From an uncultured Acidimicrobiales bacterium (GTDB taxonomy: Bacteria; Actinomycetota; Acidimicrobiia; Acidimicrobiales; SHLQ01), in NCBI GenBank assembly GCA_938041035.1, contig CALHYX010000100.1, forward strand, positions 1-35,015: a DNA stretch of 35,015 nt, given 5' to 3'. The notes under the pieces were generated by a model. The model ran no database searches. It was not told the DNA's origin and worked only from the letters and a program-made list of their open reading frames with translations. The number at the start of each line of letters is the position of its first letter. Within the stretch, counting starts at the first letter, position 1. Positions 23,812 through 31,352 of the stretch are shown here, piece by piece. A program made the translations under genes and the position numbers.

Positions 23812-24407
23812 TGGGTTACAACCAGGATCCCTCCGTGCCACCGGCCGCGCTCAGCGGTGCGGTTTCCATTCCCGACGCCCTCGCCGACCTCGAACCGGTT
23901 CGCTCGGTGACCACGCCCCTGCGGATGGAGTACACCGCCACCCCGGGCGCCTCGCTCTCGAAGTATCTGCGGGCGATGAAGGAAAAGCGCATCATCGGCG
24001 ACGTGTGCCCCGATACCGGCATGGTGTTCGTTCCGCCCCGCGGGGTCAGCCCCGTGTCGGGCAAGCGCACCACCGAGACGGTCGACGTGGCCGATGAGGG
24101 CTACATCGAGTCGTTCAACATCACTCGGATTCCCATCAAGGGCCGCGACGACCTGCACCCGCCGTACGTGTCGGCGTGGGTGGTACCCGATGGCTCGAAC
24201 ACGGGTTCCATCGCACTCGTCGCCGGTGACGACCTCGACCTCGACGACGTCCGCATCGGTATGCGGGTGAAGGCGGTCTGGAAACCCGACGACGAACTCG
24301 AGGAGTCCGCCGCCAACATCTTGCATTGGGAGCCCACCGGCGAACCCGATGCCGAGGTACCCGACATGATGAGAATCGGCCGCCCGACCGACGGAGGTGC
24401 CCAGTGA
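23811..24407 (+). CDS. DUF35 OB-fold protein 2, degenerate zinc ribbon
   Basis: The product is 198 residues. The ATG at 23811 overlaps the preceding stop. The ribbon region reads DVCPDTGMVFVPPRGVSPVSGKR: the PPR hallmark of the family is intact, but of the four expected cysteines only Cys66 remains, with Thr69, Ser80 and Ser83 at the other three positions. The OB-fold follows (ETVDVADEGYIESFNITRIPI through VRIGMRVKAVW). With the first DUF35 protein it probably forms the partner of the two thiolase-fold proteins downstream, as ChsH2/Ltp2 do in steroid side-chain cleavage. Its stop overlaps the next start (GTGA). Confidence 0.86.
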   Translation: MGYNQDPSVPPAALSGAVSIPDALADLEPVRSVTTPLRMEYTATPGASLSKYLRAMKEKRIIGDVCPDTGMVFVPPRGVSPVSGKRTTETVDVADEGYIESFNITRIPIKGRDDLHPPYVSAWVVPDGSNTGSIALVAGDDLDLDDVRIGMRVKAVWKPDDELEESAANILHWEPTGEPDAEVPDMMRIGRPTDGGAQ

Positions 24408-25456
24408 GAGACGTCGCCGTCATCGCCTCGGCCCAACGCCAGGAACGCTCTATCGACAACGAGTCCGAAGTCGAGTTCATGGTCCCGCTCATGCAGCAGG
24501 TCAAAGAATCGGTCGGACTCACCCAGCAAGACATCGGGTTCACGTGCTCGGGGTCATCGGACTTCATCGCCGGCCAGGCGTTCTCGTTCGTCATGACCAT
24601 CGACGGCACCGGCCCGGTGCCGCCGATCAGTGAAAGCCACGTCGAGATGGACGGGGCCTGGGCGCTGTATGAGGCCTGGGTCAAACTGCAGATGGGCGAG
24701 GTCGACACCGCGCTCATCTACGGCTATTCGAAGTCGTCGCCCGGGTCCCTGCGCGATGTGCTCGCAACCCAGATGGACCCCTACTACGTAGCGCCCCTAT
24801 GGCCCGATGCCTTCGCCATCGAAGCCCTCGCCGCCCGCCAGATGCTCGAGGCCGGCAAGGTCGATCACCAGCGGTTGGCTGAAATCGCCAGCCGGGCCCG
24901 CACCCACGCGGCGACCAATCCGCACGCGGTCCGCCGCACCGAGAAATCGGTGGAGGACATCATGGGCGAGGCGCCGATGGCCGACCCGTTGCGCCCGTCG
25001 GACATCTCGGCCGCGGCCGATGGCGGCTGCGTCGTCATCCTCGCCGCCGGCGACCGGGCCCGCGAGCTGTCGGACCGACCGGCGTGGATTCGCGGCATCG
25101 ATCATCGCACCGATGCCCACACCCTGGGCGTTCGCGATCTCACCCAGTCCATGTCGGCTCGCATCGCCGGTGAAAAGGCCGGGGTCGGTGACGACAAGGT
25201 CGACTTCGCCGAACTGTACGCGCCGTTCACCACGTCGGAGTACGTGTTGACCGAGGCGTTGGGTCTCGGTGACGACGTGGTGATCAACCCGTCGGGCGGC
25301 GCCCTGGGCGCCCACACGATGATGGCGTCGGGCCTTATCCGGATCGCCGAAGCAGCCGAGCGGATCAGCCGCGGCGATGGTGACCGGGCGGTCGCTCATG
25401 CCGGCTCCGGGCCGGTGCTGCAACAAAACCTCGTATGCGTGTTGGAGGGAGAGTGA
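24404..25456 (+). CDS. Thiolase-fold protein 1 (SCP2-thiolase/Ltp2-like) without catalytic Cys
   Basis: The product is 350 residues. The GTG at 24404 has GGAGG 8 nt upstream and overlaps the DUF35 stop. Thiolase features are ALIYGYSKSSPGS, AGKVDHQRLAEIASRARTHAATNPHA and the C-terminal DKVDFAELYAPFTTSEYV and NPSGGALGAHTMMASGLIR. Where canonical thiolases have C-x-S-G, this protein reads HVEMDG (79-84) with no Cys, and the GHP motif is changed to AHT. It cannot use the normal Claisen chemistry. The family precedent is Ltp2, a retro-aldolase acting on a CoA thioester with a DUF35 partner. The substrate is not predictable. Confidence 0.85.
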   Translation: MRDVAVIASAQRQERSIDNESEVEFMVPLMQQVKESVGLTQQDIGFTCSGSSDFIAGQAFSFVMTIDGTGPVPPISESHVEMDGAWALYEAWVKLQMGEVDTALIYGYSKSSPGSLRDVLATQMDPYYVAPLWPDAFAIEALAARQMLEAGKVDHQRLAEIASRARTHAATNPHAVRRTEKSVEDIMGEAPMADPLRPSDISAAADGGCVVILAAGDRARELSDRPAWIRGIDHRTDAHTLGVRDLTQSMSARIAGEKAGVGDDKVDFAELYAPFTTSEYVLTEALGLGDDVVINPSGGALGAHTMMASGLIRIAEAAERISRGDGDRAVAHAGSGPVLQQNLVCVLEGE

Positions 25457-25458
25457 CC

Positions 25459-26634
25459 ATGGGATCCACCGGAAGCAAAGAGCGCGCCGCCGTCATCGGC
25501 GTCGGCCAGACCAAGTACTCCTCGACCCGAGGCGACGTCTCGATGGCCGGGCTCGTGCGCGAGGCCGCGTACCGGGCCCTGGAGATGGCCGGGCGGAGCT
25601 GGGACGACATCGACGCCGTGGTCATCGGCAAGGCGCCCGACTTCTTCGAGGGTGTCATGATGCCCGAGATCTACCTGGCCGAGGCCCTCGGCTGCGTCGG
25701 CAAGCCCATACTGCGGGTCCACACCGCAGGTTCGGTCGGAGGTTCGACCGCCCTGGTCGCTACCTCCCTGGTGCAGGCCGGCATCCACGGAACCGTGCTC
25801 ACGCTCGGTTTCGAGAAACAATCCGAGTCCAACGCCATGTGGGCACTGTCGCTGCCGTCGCCGTTCACCACGTCGATAAACGCCGGCGCGGGCGGGTACT
25901 TCTCGCCGATCATTCGGCGCTACATGGAGGTCACCCAGGCCCCCGAACTCATCGGTGCCATGGTCGCGCTCAAGGACCGCCAGCACGCGCTGCGCAACCC
26001 GTACGCCCACGTGCAGGACCCGGACCTCACCTTCGACAAGGTGGTCGAGTCCCCGATGTTGTGGGACCCCATCCGCTTCAGCGAGACGTGCCCGTCGTCG
26101 GACGGCGCCTGCGCGTTGGTGCTGACCAACGAAGCGGGCGGCGACGCCCACGACGGGCCCGTCGCCTGGGTCCACGGCACCGCCATGCGATCCGAGGCGA
26201 ACAACTATGGCGGCCGCAACGTGGTGTCGCCCCAGGCGAGCGAGGACTGCGCCGCCGACGTCTTTGCCCAGGCCGGCATCACCAACCCCCGCAAAGAGAT
26301 CGACGCGGTCGAGATGTACGTTCCGTTCTCCTGGTACGAACCGATGTGGCTCGAAAGCCTCGGGTTCGCCGAGAAGGGCGAGGGCTGGAAGATGGTCGAA
26401 TCGGGGGCCACTCACATGGACGGTGGTGACCTTCCGGTGAACTGTTCGGGTGGCGTGTTGTCCTCCAACCCCATCGGTGCGTCGGGCATGATCCGCTTTG
26501 CCGAGGCCGCGCTTCAGGTCATGGGGGAGGCCGGCGAACACCAGGTGGACGGTGCCCGCCGGTCCTTTGGCCACGCCTACGGGGGCGGCGCACAGTACTA
26601 CGCGATGTGGGTGGTAGGCGCCGACAAGCCCTAG
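25459..26634 (+). CDS. Thiolase-fold protein 2 (SCP2-thiolase/Ltp2-like) without catalytic Cys
   Basis: The product is 391 residues. The ATG at 25459 has GGAG 7 nt upstream; a GTG at 25453 overlapping the previous stop (GTGA) is an alternative. The fold shows AAVIGVGQTKYS at the N terminus, SWDDIDAVVIGKAPD, and the nucleophile region HTAGSVGGSTALVA (88-101) with no Cys where C-x-S-G is expected. The C-terminal motif is NCSGGVLSSNPIGASGMIRFAEA, in which the His of GHP is Asn. Together with the preceding thiolase and two DUF35 proteins it should form a heteromeric enzyme on acyl-CoA substrates in the cytoplasm. It is the last gene of the operon and is followed by a terminator. Confidence 0.87.
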   Translation: MGSTGSKERAAVIGVGQTKYSSTRGDVSMAGLVREAAYRALEMAGRSWDDIDAVVIGKAPDFFEGVMMPEIYLAEALGCVGKPILRVHTAGSVGGSTALVATSLVQAGIHGTVLTLGFEKQSESNAMWALSLPSPFTTSINAGAGGYFSPIIRRYMEVTQAPELIGAMVALKDRQHALRNPYAHVQDPDLTFDKVVESPMLWDPIRFSETCPSSDGACALVLTNEAGGDAHDGPVAWVHGTAMRSEANNYGGRNVVSPQASEDCAADVFAQAGITNPRKEIDAVEMYVPFSWYEPMWLESLGFAEKGEGWKMVESGATHMDGGDLPVNCSGGVLSSNPIGASGMIRFAEAALQVMGEAGEHQVDGARRSFGHAYGGGAQYYAMWVVGADKP

Positions 26635-26697
26635 CGCCAGCGCCGGCGAGATCGAGGGATCGCGCCTCGGTCGCAAAACCGTCATATTTCCGCCATG

Positions 26698-26720
26698 AAC
26701 CCCTCCTGAACTGGGGTTTT
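26698..26720 (+). terminator. Rho-independent terminator after the DUF35/thiolase operon
   Basis: A hairpin with a 6-bp stem (AACCCC at 26698-26703 with GGGGTT at 26713-26718) and a 9-nt loop runs directly into a TTTT. It lies 64 bp after the thiolase stop. The rest of the gap to 26840 has no gene; it should carry the promoter of the DUF937 gene, which I could not place with confidence. Confidence 0.7.
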
Positions 26721-26840
26721 ACTGTCGATCGTCTGGCCAATCCCAGGGCCGGTCGTCGTGATTCACTAGCTTTGCTGGTAGGAAACCACTGGCATTTGCG
26801 ACCCCGCGCGTGCCTGCAAACACGAAGGAAACCCCCCGCT

Positions 26841-28652
26841 ATGTCCCTTACCGACTCACTCCTCGGGCTCATCGGTACCGATGACACCCTGGCCAAGATC
26901 GGCGGCCTCGTCGGCGCAGGTGGCGCCGACGACACCAAAAAGGCGCTCGGCGCCTCGGTGCCCGCCCTGCTCGGCGGTCTCGCCGACCGGTCCAATGAAG
27001 ACGGCGGCGCCGACCGCATCGCCAGCCTGGTCGACGGCCAGGACGCCGGCATTCTCGACAACCTCGGCGGCTTTCTCGACAACCGTGACACCGATGGTGA
27101 CGCCGGCATGATGTCGAGCATCTTCGGCGCTGGTGGCGCCGACGACGTGATCGGTCGCCTGGCCGGCAGCGTCGGTCTTGGCGGCGGCATGATCGGCAAG
27201 CTCTTGCCGATGCTCGCCCCGATGGTCCTCGGCTTCCTGAAGAAGAAGGTGGCCGGCGACGGCCTCAACGCCGCGGGTCTCTCCTCGCTGCTCAACACCG
27301 AAAAGGCCGATCTCGAACGCGCCGGCCATGGTGGCCTGCTCGGCATTGCCGGAGCCGGCGCCGCCGGTGCCGCGGCGGCGGGTGCGGCCAAGCTGAGTGG
27401 CGTTGGTTCCAGCGCCAAGGGCGCCGTATCCGGCGCGACCGGTGCCGTCGGCGGCGCCGCCTCGGGCGTACGCGAATCGACCACCCGGGTACTGCCGCCT
27501 GACGACGACGACAACAAGCGTGGTTTCGGCTGGCTGCTGCCGCTGCTCGGCGTCATCGCCCTCGTCGTCCTGCTCGGCTGGCTGCTCTCGCAGTGCGGTG
27601 GTTCCGACGACGGCACGAGCACCGACGACGGTGTTGCCCAGACCGGTGGCACCGAAGCCCCGGCCGCAACGGAAGCGCCCGCGGCGACCGAAGCTCCGGC
27701 CGCAACCGAAGCTCCGGCGGCCGATCTCGACGTCGATCTTCGTTCGGCGCTCAACGGAGCCGGCTTCGCCAACATCGACGGTCTCGTCGACGGCGACGTC
27801 GCCACCCTGACCGGCACGGTCGACTCCGAAGAAGCCCGCACCGCGGCCGAAGACGCAGCCTTGGCCGTCGATGGCATCAACTCCGTCGACAACCAGATCG
27901 AGATTGCCGCGGCCGGCAACACGATCGTGGACATCGCGGCCGGTAACCCCGACTTCTCGACCCTGGCCGGCGCCCTCGCCGACGAAGGACTCATCGAGAC
28001 CCTTCAGGGTGACGGACCGTTCACCGTCTTCGCACCGACCAACGATGCCTTCGAGGCGCTCGACGGTCTCCCCGCCGGCTACGGCATGAGCGACGTGCTG
28101 ACCTACCACGTGCTGCCCGGTGCCCTCACCGCCGCCGACCTGGAGACCGGCTCGTACGAGACGGTGCAGGGTGGCGAGGTCGACGTCGTGGTCGACGGCG
28201 ACACCGTGACCATCGACGGCGTGAACGTCGTGACCGCTGACATCGCGGCCGACAACGGCGTGATCCACGTGGTCGACGGTGTGCTCACGCCGCCGGCGAT
28301 CACCATCAACGACCAGCTCGAGCTCGAGAACATCGAGTTCGAGGTGAACAGCGATGTGATCACCCCCGCCGGTCTCGCCGTGCTCGACGACAAGGTTCTG
28401 CCGTTCATGAACGAGAACGCCGACGCCCGCTTCAACATCGGTGGCCACACCGACTCCGACGGTGACGACGCCTACAACCTTGACCTCAGCCAGCGCCGGG
28501 CCGACTCGGTGCGCGCCTACCTCGAGAGCCAGGGCATCGACCCCGATCGTCTCGAGACCGAAGGCTTCGGCGAGACCCAGCCCGTCGCCGCCAACGACAC
28601 CCCCGAAAACAAGGCGATGAACCGCCGGATCGAGTTCACGCTCATCGGCTAA
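26841..28652 (+). CDS. DUF937-TM-BON-fasciclin-OmpA four-domain envelope protein
   Basis: The product is 603 residues, starting at the ATG at 26841 with AAGGAA upstream. Domains in order: DUF937 (about 1-175; LLGLIGTDDTLAKIGGLVG, ALGASVPALLGGLADR, LLPMLAPMVLGFLKKK); an Ala/Gly-rich hinge; one membrane helix (about 226-249); a TEAPAA repeat linker; BON (about 293-355, LVDGDVATLTGTVDSEEART); FAS1 (about 357-488, TVFAPTNDAFEAL and GVIHVVDGVLTPP); and OmpA peptidoglycan-binding (about 490-603, GGHTDSDGDDAYNLDLSQRR, NRRIEF). The DUF937 part should be cytoplasmic and the rest outside, with OmpA gripping peptidoglycan and FAS1 binding an adhesive partner. The combination resembles BON-OmpA ArfA of mycobacteria but adds two domains. 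Confidence 0.88.
   Translation: MSLTDSLLGLIGTDDTLAKIGGLVGAGGADDTKKALGASVPALLGGLADRSNEDGGADRIASLVDGQDAGILDNLGGFLDNRDTDGDAGMMSSIFGAGGADDVIGRLAGSVGLGGGMIGKLLPMLAPMVLGFLKKKVAGDGLNAAGLSSLLNTEKADLERAGHGGLLGIAGAGAAGAAAAGAAKLSGVGSSAKGAVSGATGAVGGAASGVRESTTRVLPPDDDDNKRGFGWLLPLLGVIALVVLLGWLLSQCGGSDDGTSTDDGVAQTGGTEAPAATEAPAATEAPAATEAPAADLDVDLRSALNGAGFANIDGLVDGDVATLTGTVDSEEARTAAEDAALAVDGINSVDNQIEIAAAGNTIVDIAAGNPDFSTLAGALADEGLIETLQGDGPFTVFAPTNDAFEALDGLPAGYGMSDVLTYHVLPGALTAADLETGSYETVQGGEVDVVVDGDTVTIDGVNVVTADIAADNGVIHVVDGVLTPPAITINDQLELENIEFEVNSDVITPAGLAVLDDKVLPFMNENADARFNIGGHTDSDGDDAYNLDLSQRRADSVRAYLESQGIDPDRLETEGFGETQPVAANDTPENKAMNRRIEFTLIG
27646..27722. repeat. 15-18 bp repeats coding the TEAPAA linker
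   Basis: Four to five copies of a short unit encode ThrGluAlaProAlaAla between the membrane helix and the BON domain. The DNA copies differ at several third positions, so the repeat is older than the arrays in the binding lipoprotein gene. The segment is a flexible spacer. Confidence 0.7.
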
Positions 28653-28701
28653 CCGCTTCGCCACCGTCGCCCTGCGGCGGTGACCCACCGGAACACGACA
28701 G

Positions 28702-28730
28702 GACCCCGGCGCTCCGGCGCCGGGGTCTTT
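28702..28730. terminator. Strong terminator shared by two convergent genes
   Basis: A perfect 11-bp stem (GACCCCGGCGC at 28702-28712 with its complement at 28717-28727) has a four-base TCCG loop and TTT after it on the plus strand. It lies between the OmpA-protein stop (28652) and the DM13-gene stop (28735). As the stem is symmetric it may stop transcription from both sides, but only the plus side has the T-run. Confidence 0.8.
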
Positions 28731-28734
28731 GCGT

Positions 28735-29343
28735 TCAGTTCAACGGTGCAGCGCCGAAGGCGACACCGAAGCGCACGCACCAGACGACGACGGTCTGGTA
28801 CTGGCTGAGGTCGACCGACGGGTCGATCTCATAGTTCTGCGAGCCGATGTTGCCCTTCAGATCGCCGAGATCGATGAAGTCGTCGTCGAACGCACCGGAC
28901 TCGGCGGTGATCGGCGCCGTCGAGAGATACACGTTGAGGTCGGGGCCGTTGTCGGTGGCGAAGTCGTCCTCGAAGCGGATGAACGTCTGGGAGCCGTCCG
29001 TGATGATGTTGGCCGTACCGACCGCCGGGTGCGAGCGACCCTCGAACATGCCCGAAGCAACGGTGGAGATCTCGGGCATATCCGGCATCTCGGCCTCGCT
29101 GGTCACCTCGGCCGGCTCGCCCTCCATCGCCTCGTTCATCTCGGCGGCGAGTTCCTCGCTGGTCTCATCGGACTCCAGGCCGCTCATGCCCGCGCTGGCC
29201 TCGAATGGATTGGCCTCAGCCACCTCGTCGTCGAAGAAGAGCGTCTGAATGCCGAAGACGCCGACCGCGAGGTAGATGGCGATCGCCGCGACCAACAGTG
29301 CGCCCGCCCCCGCCACCAACGGATTGTTCCTGATCCACGCCAT
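28735..29343 (-). CDS. DM13-domain membrane-anchored protein
   Basis: The product is 202 residues, starting at the ATG at 29343 with AGGAG 6 nt upstream. A single membrane helix (about 11-34) anchors it. An acidic Met/Glu-rich spacer follows (35-95), then an extracytoplasmic DM13 domain (about 98-202) with FEGRSHPAVGTANII, FEDDFATDNGPDLNVYLST, FIDLGDLKGNIGSQNYEI and the C-terminal VVWCVRFGVAFGAA. Cys189 is the conserved Cys proposed to take part in redox chemistry. DM13 is often next to DOMON or envelope proteins. Here it is convergent with the OmpA/FAS1 protein and near the iron island. The function is not established. Confidence 0.87.
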   Translation of the reverse strand: MAWIRNNPLVAGAGALLVAAIAIYLAVGVFGIQTLFFDDEVAEANPFEASAGMSGLESDETSEELAAEMNEAMEGEPAEVTSEAEMPDMPEISTVASGMFEGRSHPAVGTANIITDGSQTFIRFEDDFATDNGPDLNVYLSTAPITAESGAFDDDFIDLGDLKGNIGSQNYEIDPSVDLSQYQTVVVWCVRFGVAFGAAPLN

Positions 29344-29463
29344 CTTCGCTCCTGTTCGTACACACCTGATGAGATCTGATGGACACAGTCTCGTCGATCC
29401 GGCTGCGTTGGTCCGGGTCTACCCGGGCGGTGCGGCGATGACGGCGATCGCGCGGGGAACCAA

Positions 29464-29469
29464 TACCCT
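29464..29469 (+). promoter_or_regulatory. TANNNT -10 box, probable leaderless start of the ferric ABC ATPase gene
   Basis: TACCCT ends 8 nt before the ATG at 29478, and no ribosome site lies between them. Confidence 0.4.
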
Positions 29470-29477
29470 TGATCCCA

Positions 29478-30512
29478 ATGCGATCCAGCACTGCCCGCTC
29501 GCTCGACGTGACGGGTATCTCCAAGTCGTTCGACGGCACGGAAGTCCTGGCCGACGTGAGCCTCGCCGTCGAGCCCGGAGAGGTCGTCGCGCTGCTCGGG
29601 CCCAGCGGGTGCGGCAAAACCACGCTGCTACGCACCATGGCCGGGTTGGAGCGACCCGACACCGGCGAGGTGCGAATCGGCGACGAGGTCATGGCCGGTC
29701 CTGGCACCTGGGTGAACCCGGAGAGTCGCAACATCGGGCTGGTCTTTCAGGATTGGGCGCTGTTCCCCCACCTGACCGTGGCCAAGAACGTGGCCTACGG
29801 GTTGTCACGTAGCGAACGATCCAGCTCGCGAGCTGCCGACGTGCTCGACCTCGTTGGATTGGCCGAGTACGCCGACCGGATGCCGCCGACGCTGTCGGGC
29901 GGTCAGCAGCAACGGGTCGCACTCGCCCGCGCGCTCGCGCCCCAGCCGTCGGTGTTGCTGCTCGATGAACCGTTCTCCAACCTGGACACCGCGCTTCGCG
30001 TCGAGGTTCGCACCGAGGTGTACCGGCTCCTGCTCGATGTGGGCATCACCGCCCTCTTCGTGACCCACGACCAGGAAGAGGCGTTCGTGCTGGGCGACCG
30101 GGTCGCGGTGATGCACGACGGTCGAATCGAACAGGTCGACACCCCGAACGGCCTCTATACCCACCCGAGCACTCGATGGATCGCCTCGTTTGTGGGCAAC
30201 GTCAACTTCGTCGACGGGGCCGCGACCGGCGAAGCGACCGCCACCACCGTGCTGGGCGCCGTGCCCCTCGGCGAGCCCGCCACCGGCCCGCTCGATGTGC
30301 TGCTGCGACCCGAGGACCTCATGATTGGCGACGGCGACGACGGCAGGGTCGAACTCGTCGAGTACTACGGGCACGACGCCATGGTGCTGATCGGTTTGCC
30401 CGGCGAACAATCGGTACAGGTCCGTACCCCGCCCGACGTGACCTATCGACGCGGTGATCGCGTCGGCGTGACCTACCGCGGTGGCCCCACCACGGCGTTT
30501 CCGGCGAACTGA
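29478..30512 (+). CDS. fbpC: Ferric iron ABC transporter ATPase (FbpC-like)
   Basis: The product is 344 residues from the ATG at 29478; a TTG at 29469 is in frame but less likely. All ATPase motifs are present: Walker A GPSGCGKTT (41-49), Q-loop VFQDWALFPH, signature LSGGQ (139-143), Walker B LLLDEP (160-165) and switch His197. The C-terminal ~100 residues form a TOBE regulatory domain (LLRPEDLMIGDGDD, VELVEYYGHDAMV). It powers ferric uptake with the permease at 31353 and the binding protein at 32974, though it is transcribed separately on the other strand, with an iron-transporter gene in between. Spermidine or thiamine transporters have similar ATPases; the neighbours favour iron. Confidence 0.87.
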   Translation: MRSSTARSLDVTGISKSFDGTEVLADVSLAVEPGEVVALLGPSGCGKTTLLRTMAGLERPDTGEVRIGDEVMAGPGTWVNPESRNIGLVFQDWALFPHLTVAKNVAYGLSRSERSSSRAADVLDLVGLAEYADRMPPTLSGGQQQRVALARALAPQPSVLLLDEPFSNLDTALRVEVRTEVYRLLLDVGITALFVTHDQEEAFVLGDRVAVMHDGRIEQVDTPNGLYTHPSTRWIASFVGNVNFVDGAATGEATATTVLGAVPLGEPATGPLDVLLRPEDLMIGDGDDGRVELVEYYGHDAMVLIGLPGEQSVQVRTPPDVTYRRGDRVGVTYRGGPTTAFPAN

Positions 30513-30523
30513 GCCACCGCCGC

Positions 30524-31303
30524 TTACGCGACGGCGGTGCCGAGCGCCGTACCGATCAGCCAGGTCAACAGGCAAGCGGCGGCGGCGATGGCCACCTGCC
30601 GCGAGGCGGTACGAATCTTCGAACGCTCGGTGAACACCGCCAGGAGCGTTCCGACACCGGCCGCCGCGACCAACCCGAGAACGACCGACGCGACGATCGC
30701 TCCGTCGCCCTCGGCGAAGAACCATGGGGCCAGCGGGATGATCGCGCCGATGGCGAAGGCAACGAAGGAACTGATGGCTGCGTTCACCGGCTGACCGACC
30801 GCATCGGGGTCGACCCCGAGTTCTTCGCGGGCGTGCACTTCGAGCGCCACGTCGGGGTCGGCCATCATGGCGCTCGCCAGGGCGTCGGCCTGTTCCCGGG
30901 CCACGCCGCGGCGCTCATAGATACGGGAGAGTTCGCGGGTCTCCTCCGCGGGCTTCTCGACGATGGATCGCCGCTCGATCTCCAGTTCGCGCTCGACCAG
31001 TTCGGCCTGCGCCTTCACCGAAACGTATTCGCCGGCGGCCATCGAGGCGGCTCCGGCCAGCAGGCCACTCACCCCGGCGACGAGCACCGAGGACGCCTCG
31101 GTTGAAGCGGCGGCAACCCCGAGGATGAGCGCGACGTTCGACACCAACCCGTCGCTCACCCCGAACACCGCAGCCCGAGCCTCACCGCCCTGCACATCGC
31201 GATGATGGTGCACCATGTGCGAATGCCCGTGGTGATCGTCGTCGCTGGAACCATCGACGGCGCGGTCCTCGGCGCGTCGGTTGTGCTCGGGCTGGGTGGA
31301 CAT
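30524..31303 (-). CDS. VIT1/CCC1-family iron/manganese transporter
   Basis: The product is 259 residues from the ATG at 31303; a TTG at 31336 is in frame. A His-rich cytoplasmic head (DDDHHGHSHMVHHHRD) precedes the hallmark first helix RAAVFGVSDGLVSNVALILG and the second, LLAGAASMAAGEYVSVKAQ. A charged metal-binding domain rich in Glu follows (ELVERELEIERRSIVEKPAEE), then three more helices. Plant and yeast members move Fe(II) or Mn(II) out of the cytosol; bacterial ones probably export or store surplus metal. It sits between the ferric ATPase and permease genes, so it may relieve iron excess when import overshoots. The His-rich head could bind metal. Confidence 0.88.
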   Translation of the reverse strand: MSTQPEHNRRAEDRAVDGSSDDDHHGHSHMVHHHRDVQGGEARAAVFGVSDGLVSNVALILGVAAASTEASSVLVAGVSGLLAGAASMAAGEYVSVKAQAELVERELEIERRSIVEKPAEETRELSRIYERRGVAREQADALASAMMADPDVALEVHAREELGVDPDAVGQPVNAAISSFVAFAIGAIIPLAPWFFAEGDGAIVASVVLGLVAAAGVGTLLAVFTERSKIRTASRQVAIAAAACLLTWLIGTALGTAVA

Positions 31304-31309
31304 GGCAAT

Positions 31310-31315
31310 ACCGTA
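31310..31315 (-). promoter_or_regulatory. TANNNT -10 box, probable leaderless start of the VIT-family gene
   Basis: TACGGT (31315 to 31310) ends 6 nt before the ATG at 31303. A TTGACG at 31336-31331 could be the -35, with a short 15-nt spacer. Confidence 0.42.
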
Positions 31316-31352
31316 CCTTCCGGCAAGGACCGTCAACCGGCGAAATGAACGG

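Noticed and set aside
26856..28688. 610-codon minus-strand frame opposite the DUF937/OmpA gene.
   Set aside because: It mirrors the coding strand and shows only low-complexity His/Val/Gly sequence; the plus strand has four recognisable domains.
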